A stretch of 64,000 nt of DNA, taken from Gigaspora margarita (taxonomy: Eukaryota > Glomeromycota > Glomeromycetes > Diversisporales > Gigasporaceae). The translations under genes and the position numbers were made by a program. Of this stretch, positions 58,873-64,000 are shown one piece after another; positions within the stretch are counted from its first letter, which is position 1; the number at the start of each line of letters is the position of its first letter. The stretch covers positions 276,155 to 340,154 of the forward strand of contig WTPW01000497.1 in NCBI GenBank assembly GCA_009809945.1, written 5' to 3'. The notes under the pieces are model-generated. The model was not told the DNA's origin. It ran no database searches and saw only the letters and a program-made list of their open reading frames with translations.

Positions 58873-59333
58873 CAGTGGCCTACCATATTATTATGGACAC
58901 TTTTTAAATTTTATATTGAGCTAAATAAACAAGATATAAAGCTTATAAAATATTATTTAAATCTAAAGTTTTCGAATAAAAAAAAGTTTGTAAAATTCTA
59001 TGCAGTAGTTTTTAAGTTAATTAAGGTTACTCAACATTGTGTAATGTTAAACTTGCATGAAATTAGTAATTTTTAAAAAAACTAGTTATCATAATTACCA
59101 TATATTAAAAAAATTTTTAATAAGTAAACTAAATATAATTATTATATAAAATTTGTTCAGTATAATAAATTACATATAATTACAAATTTTTAAAAACTTT
59201 TAAAAAAATTTAAATTAAATATTATTAATAAATATAAAGTTAAATTATTAAAATTACAGTAAATTATTATTATATTTTGTATTTTTATGAATATTTTTTT
59301 AAAAAATTTAAAATTTTAGAATACCGTAAATTG

Positions 59334-60846
59334 CCAAAAATAAGCACCTCTTCCAATATGTAGGGTGTGCTTATTTTTAGATAAACATTTTGAATGATCT
59401 TTACTAAAAATTTTTGATCACATATGTTTTAACCAAGGGTCACAGAAGGTAATATATTGCATATTATCGCAATAATTCACAATATTTCGCAAAATTTCAA
59501 AAATTTTTTAAAAAATAAAAAAAAATAAATAAATGATATACATATTCACATAATTATGCTTTTGCAAATTTTTGAACATTTTCACAGGTTTTCACAAGAT
59601 TTCACAATTTAATATAAAATTTTATATTTTTTTATTTATTATTAAACATTATATTTTAAATTTAATATACATTTTTAATCAATAATACATATTTTATTAT
59701 ATATTATTATACATTCTTTACAAAAAAAAATGAAATCAAAAAAATAAAACCCAAAAAAATGAAAACAAAACCAGTTACTTTCACCTTCGTTGCATATAAT
59801 TCTATAAAAAACTAGCCCTACATGCTTATTTTCACTCATTCACAGTTAGCTATTATTTTGCTCTATTGTTTTAACTCTTATCTTTGCTTTGACTATTTCT
59901 TTTGTTTTGGCTATTACCTTCATTATGCTCTTTTTTCTAAATACTTCCTTAAAATAGTAGAGAAGTGAAAAAATAAAAAAAAACATTTCTTAGAAGTATT
60001 GGTGTTCTTGCAAATTGCTGAAGAAATCTAGATTGTACTTGCAAAGTGCTTGAGAAGTTAGTATTGGTGTTCTTGTAAAGTGCATAAAATAATGTGCAAG
60101 AATGTGTTATTTTTTGAAGAAGTTAGGAATAAATAATAAAATAAAAATTAAAAAATAAAAAAAATAAACAAAAAAAAAATATAAGCAAACTAAATAAAAA
60201 AAATAAAGGAACCCAAATCTCTATTTCTCTAAAGCAAAAGTTTATGTTCTTGCAAATTCAGAAATTGCCAAAAGCCAGGTTAATGTTTGCAAAATGGCAA
60301 AAAAGTCTGGGTTGGTTTTCTTGCAAAATGTTCTCACAAAGTGCCAGAATATAATAAGTCAAATAAAAAATAAATAAAGTGAAACCTTGCGAGAACTTGC
60401 AAAAACTTGCAAAAATTTGCATCTAACTAAATCAGTTGTGTGTTCTTGCAAAGTGTCAGAAGTTTGAGTTAGCTTGCAAAGTCAAATCAATGTTCCTGCA
60501 AAGTGCTGGTTTTCTTGCAAAGCACTAGAGAAGTTAGGTTGGTGTTTTTGTAAAGTGCCAAAATAAAAAGAAAAAATTAAAAAATAAAAAAAAAGGATAC
60601 AAAAAAAACAAACCAAAAGATCTAATTATAAACTAAAGATCAAATCTGATCTTGTAATATAGAGCTTGTAGATTAATTTTAAATATAATCTAACTATTTT
60701 GAATATTAGTCCAAGTAGGTTGCACAAAGGATTTAAGGTTTGATTTATAATATTAAGTTATATAGATCATGGTTAATTTCGGTTAGAGGGTACTTATTTT
60801 CAGAGATAAACAATTATTGCAGAGGTGCTTATTTTTGGCGATATGG
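59334..60846. mobile_element. TA-flanked MITE nested in the Tc1-like element
   Basis: The left end CCGTAAATTGCCAAAAATAA and the inverted right end CCATATCGCCAAAAATAAGC share AAAAATAAGCACCTC and have TA on both sides. The interior repeats TTCTTGCAAAGTGC-like motifs (60000-60560) and TTTCACAAGATTTCACAA-like motifs (59455-59625). It is non-coding. Confidence 0.8.
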
Positions 60847-61346
60847 TATGTATAATTTTTATGCTAAACAAATTTTGCTTATTAATTAAGTTTAGTTTAT
60901 TAATAAAAAATTAAATTTTATATATACTAAAAATTAAAATTTATATTTATATTAAAGAAAAAAACTAATTTACCACCTAGTGTATTAAACATGAGTGTTT
61001 GTGTAATATGTAAATTAAAATAATTTATCAAATAAACAAAGAAATAAATAAAATTTTTAATAATATTAGGGTTAGAGTTAAGGCCTAGGATAGATAGAAG
61101 CATATTTTATACCAAAATTTTATGAGCAATTTTTTTTATTAGAGTCCCAAAGATGATTTTGCAAACAAAATTTTAAATATCATTAATTTTTTGTTTTTTT
61201 GCTTTATTTTTGTTGTACAAAAAACAATCTGCATATGATCTAAAAGTGCATTTTAATTAAATATTTTGATTGGCTTAATATTTGTTTGTATAACCAAGTG
61301 TTAATACACCTAGTGTCCAAATAGAAATTGCCCTATATTAAAACTA

Positions 61347-61933
61347 TTCCTTAAACCGTCCAGCAAGCAAATTTGCTTGCTAAAATCTTTTTTTTGATTT
61401 TAAGCATTTGTGCCAGATTTTCCTAAGCAATTATACCTCCTTTTATAAGCTGGAATTAAAGTATACTATTTTGCAGATCAACTTGTGATTTATATCATGT
61501 GGTAGTAGTATATTACAAGGTATATACATGCTAGTAGTACAACAATTATCTATCAATCACTATTAATTAACTATTAAAAAAAAAAGAAAAAAATTTTTAT
61601 TATGAATATGTTCTCACATTTCATATGATGATATTTCATTTATGTTTGTAATATTCATAGCTGAATTATCAGAGTTATTGAAAAGCTTTGACACAATAAA
61701 ACATTCCTTAACAAAATTGCAAAATTTTGTATAATTTTGACTTGCGATCTTTGCTTGTATCACATAGTATATGTAATGACATACTATTGAATTATCACAT
61801 GCACTGTGTTCCCAGGAGTTACTCTAGTCAATTTCAGTTAGTCTTTCAATAAAAAAATTTTACTCTACATTTACTTTTCTTCCAATTATTTTAGCAGCCA
61901 AATTTGCCTGCTTAACCTGAATGGTTTAAGGAA
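61347..61933. mobile_element. TA-flanked MITE, TTCCTTAAACC ends
   Basis: The left TTCCTTAAACCGTCCAGC and the inverted right TTCCTTAAACCATTCAGG are followed by paired GCAAATTTGC and GCTAAAAT sequences, with TA on both sides. It is 587 bp, non-coding, and lies inside the Tc1-like element. Confidence 0.75.
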
Positions 61934-62147
61934 TAATAAAAACTAGTAAATTGTACAAATGAAAAAAACTAAAAATGGTTTAAACTTAATTAATTCAAAA
62001 TATACTACATAAAATTTTACAAACTTTTTTTTATTTGAAAGCTTTAGATTTAGTAATATTTTATGCAATTTTTAGCTTTATATCTTGTTTATTTAGCTCA
62101 TTATAAATTTTCAAAAAGTGTCTATAATAATATAGTAGGCCACTGTA

Positions 62148-64000
62148 ATTGATTTGCAAATCCAAGTAATATATAAATTATAGACCAAAATTAAACCCAA
62201 TTTAAGATTAGGGTTTGTGTAAGCTTTGGGAATAGAAGGGTTATAGTTTATAATAAATATTGCAAAGAATATTTTTTGTTAGAGCCTGAAAAGTGGTTTT
62301 ATAAGCAAAATTTTAAGTTATTATATCTACCAATATTTATACACTAGTGCACAAATAGTAATTGTTTATTTTTAATTTCATTTGTATATTTTTGAAAAAG
62401 AATATTACTGTATATTACCAGTAGTAATTATTAGAAATTTTGCTAACAACTATTTTGTTAACAAATTTGATTTGATTTAAGGTTAGAGTTAGTTTACTTT
62501 ATAGTTAGCATTTGCTAGAAATAGATTATTGATAAAATAGCTATTAGTAAAGTCTACTAAACCTTCTACAATAGGTAGGGCTACTCATAGATATCTATAG
62601 ATAGCTTTTTTATAGCCAGATTAGTACATTAATACCTGAGCCCTTACATAGAAGACAGGGCAGTATCAGTAATACAAACTTCTAAAAAGGCAACTACCAA
62701 TTAGTGAGTTCAAATTTTAATTGTTCCAAATTAGCCCAACATGAATTCTAAACACATGCAGATGAAGACAAAAGTAAAAATATGCCAAAACAAGTGTTTA
62801 AATCAACTTTTGTCACTAATTAAAAATTTCAGAAACAAAATTTTACACATAATGAGCAATATTTTATAGCTATATCTTCTAAAGCTAACCTCCTAACCCT
62901 AACTTTGCTTTATATACACTTTGTTAATTTACAAAATTAAATTTCTTTTTTGGGTTGTATTACAAGCACAAATAATTAAATCTCTACTACCGGTACTGGG
63001 TGCTTGATATCAAATTTTAAGTAGCTAACTGATGTCAAAATAACATGAGCAGAAATTGTTCCATATTTTACTTTAACATGCACTAGAGATGGGCAAATTA
63101 TATTTTTTAAAAGTCCTGCATATTGTGCATGATCACATGTATAATGCATGTTCTATGCAGAATAGAATTATTTCTTATAATTTTATTTATTTATTTATTA
63201 TTATTATTATTATGAATATGCTATATACAAAAATAATTAGTTATATATTTTATATCAAAAAATATATATTATATAAACTAGAGTAAGTTTCTTGTATAAC
63301 TACCTAGATGTAACATTTCATCTCCAGATTTTCTGTTTACAAACTAATTTAAAACTAGCAACTATTAGCTTTAGAATAGGTAAAAAGGAATCTAATATAA
63401 ATTTATTTATTATAAATAAAGTGTAGCCGGTGGATATTTTTTTTAGATTAGTAGAAAAGGAAAATAGTCTTATTTATTTATTATTGTTCTTCTTTTTATA
63501 CATATATTTTACTAACTGCATAATTATGACTACATTGTTCATGTGAATTACTAACTAATTTGCTTATAATAACCCTTCACATAATTGCCCTTGCATACTA
63601 TTAACTCATCACAGTACGATCATGATCAAAGATCATAATCATATTACAGTCAGGGAATATACCAAATAAGGATAGCTCAATCGCACCTTTTATGGTATAC
63701 AATTGTTGATCAAATAATCTTAGACATTTTGGTTACATGTAAATCACATGAAAATTAGCCAATCAAATCACGAATTTGAAAATAAAGAAATTTAAACGAT
63801 AATATGAAACATATATTATGAATCTTTATTAACAGAAGGTTGCTCAAATTTCACCAAATTTTAAATTCATATAGAAATTTGTATTATCAATAATTTACTT
63901 AACATACTAAGATCGATTTATTAGTAAAAAAATCCTATTTTAATCATTTGTTACAAATATAAAAATATGAAGATATCTCCCCAAATATTAATCCAAATGA
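62148..64000. other. AT-rich sequence to the window end
   Basis: No gene is seen. CAGTCAGGGAATATACC at 63647, preceded by TTA, is the likely left end of a further TIR element that runs out of the window. Confidence 0.45.

Larger units (their letters stand above)
58873..62145. mobile_element. Tc1/mariner-like long-TIR element, non-autonomous
   Basis: The left end CAGTGGCCTACCATATTATT and the inverted right end CAGTGGCCTACTATATTATT are bordered by TA (58871-58872 and 62146-62147). Pairing continues for about 220 bp (AGCTAAATAAACAAGATATA on both arms). CAGTG...GGACACTTTTT is a Tc1-type terminus. No transposase frame is found in its 3.3 kb; much of the interior is two nested elements. Confidence 0.82.

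Overview
The window is very AT-rich nuclear DNA from a eukaryote packed with mobile elements. Short GT-AG introns, tRNA-headed retroposons, many TA- and 8-bp-duplicating MITEs, a Ty3/gypsy element and a Polinton fit a fungus with a repeat-rich genome. The AT content and the look of the Polinton-borne proteins suggest an arbuscular mycorrhizal fungus (Glomeromycotina, Rhizophagus-like). That assignment is my inference from recalled protein styles, not a database match.

Layout. 1-10.8 kb has no convincing gene: inverted-repeat elements (241-600, 1851-2872, 3956-4330, 6363-9021), an 8-bp-TSD hAT MITE (2347-2627), a palindromic ~195-bp tandem repeat (5285-5940), four TTAGGG units (3583-3606) and a long tRNA-headed retroposon (9177-10378). 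From about 10.85 to 44.29 kb the underlying sequence is an ~80-110-bp satellite split by insertions. A Ty3/gypsy LTR element (11110-34369) is itself split by a 13.2-kb Polinton (14517-27736). Further on come a second retroposon (35100-36043), a 189-bp hAT MITE (36224-36412) and a nest at 36496-43096. That nest runs from a hAT-like repeat through tandem TA-flanked MITEs and a CAGTTGA-ended element to a 4.3-kb hAT transposon with a decayed, intron-containing transposase gene.

44.3-50.6 kb holds unresolved AT-rich sequence, a second tandem array (46060-47150) with a hAT MITE (46476-46763), and CGTACG microsatellites. The one convincing host gene lies at 50681-52935 (+): three exons, no recognised family, a polyQ/H tract, a polyN tract and lysine-rich nuclear-signal-like stretches. 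53-64 kb holds MITEs (53489-53835, 57145-57387), a degraded coding remnant near 57.6-58.25 kb and a 3.3-kb Tc1-like inverted-repeat element (58873-62145) with two smaller ones nested inside it.

The most unusual content is the Polinton. It has long terminal inverted repeats, protein-primed DNA polymerase B and a retroviral-type integrase. I see no capsid, packaging ATPase or cysteine protease gene. Instead it carries a long Gag-like plus aspartic-protease-like gene divergent from the integrase. The virus-like elements are broken fossils and are described only as such. No rRNA, tRNA gene or CRISPR array was found.
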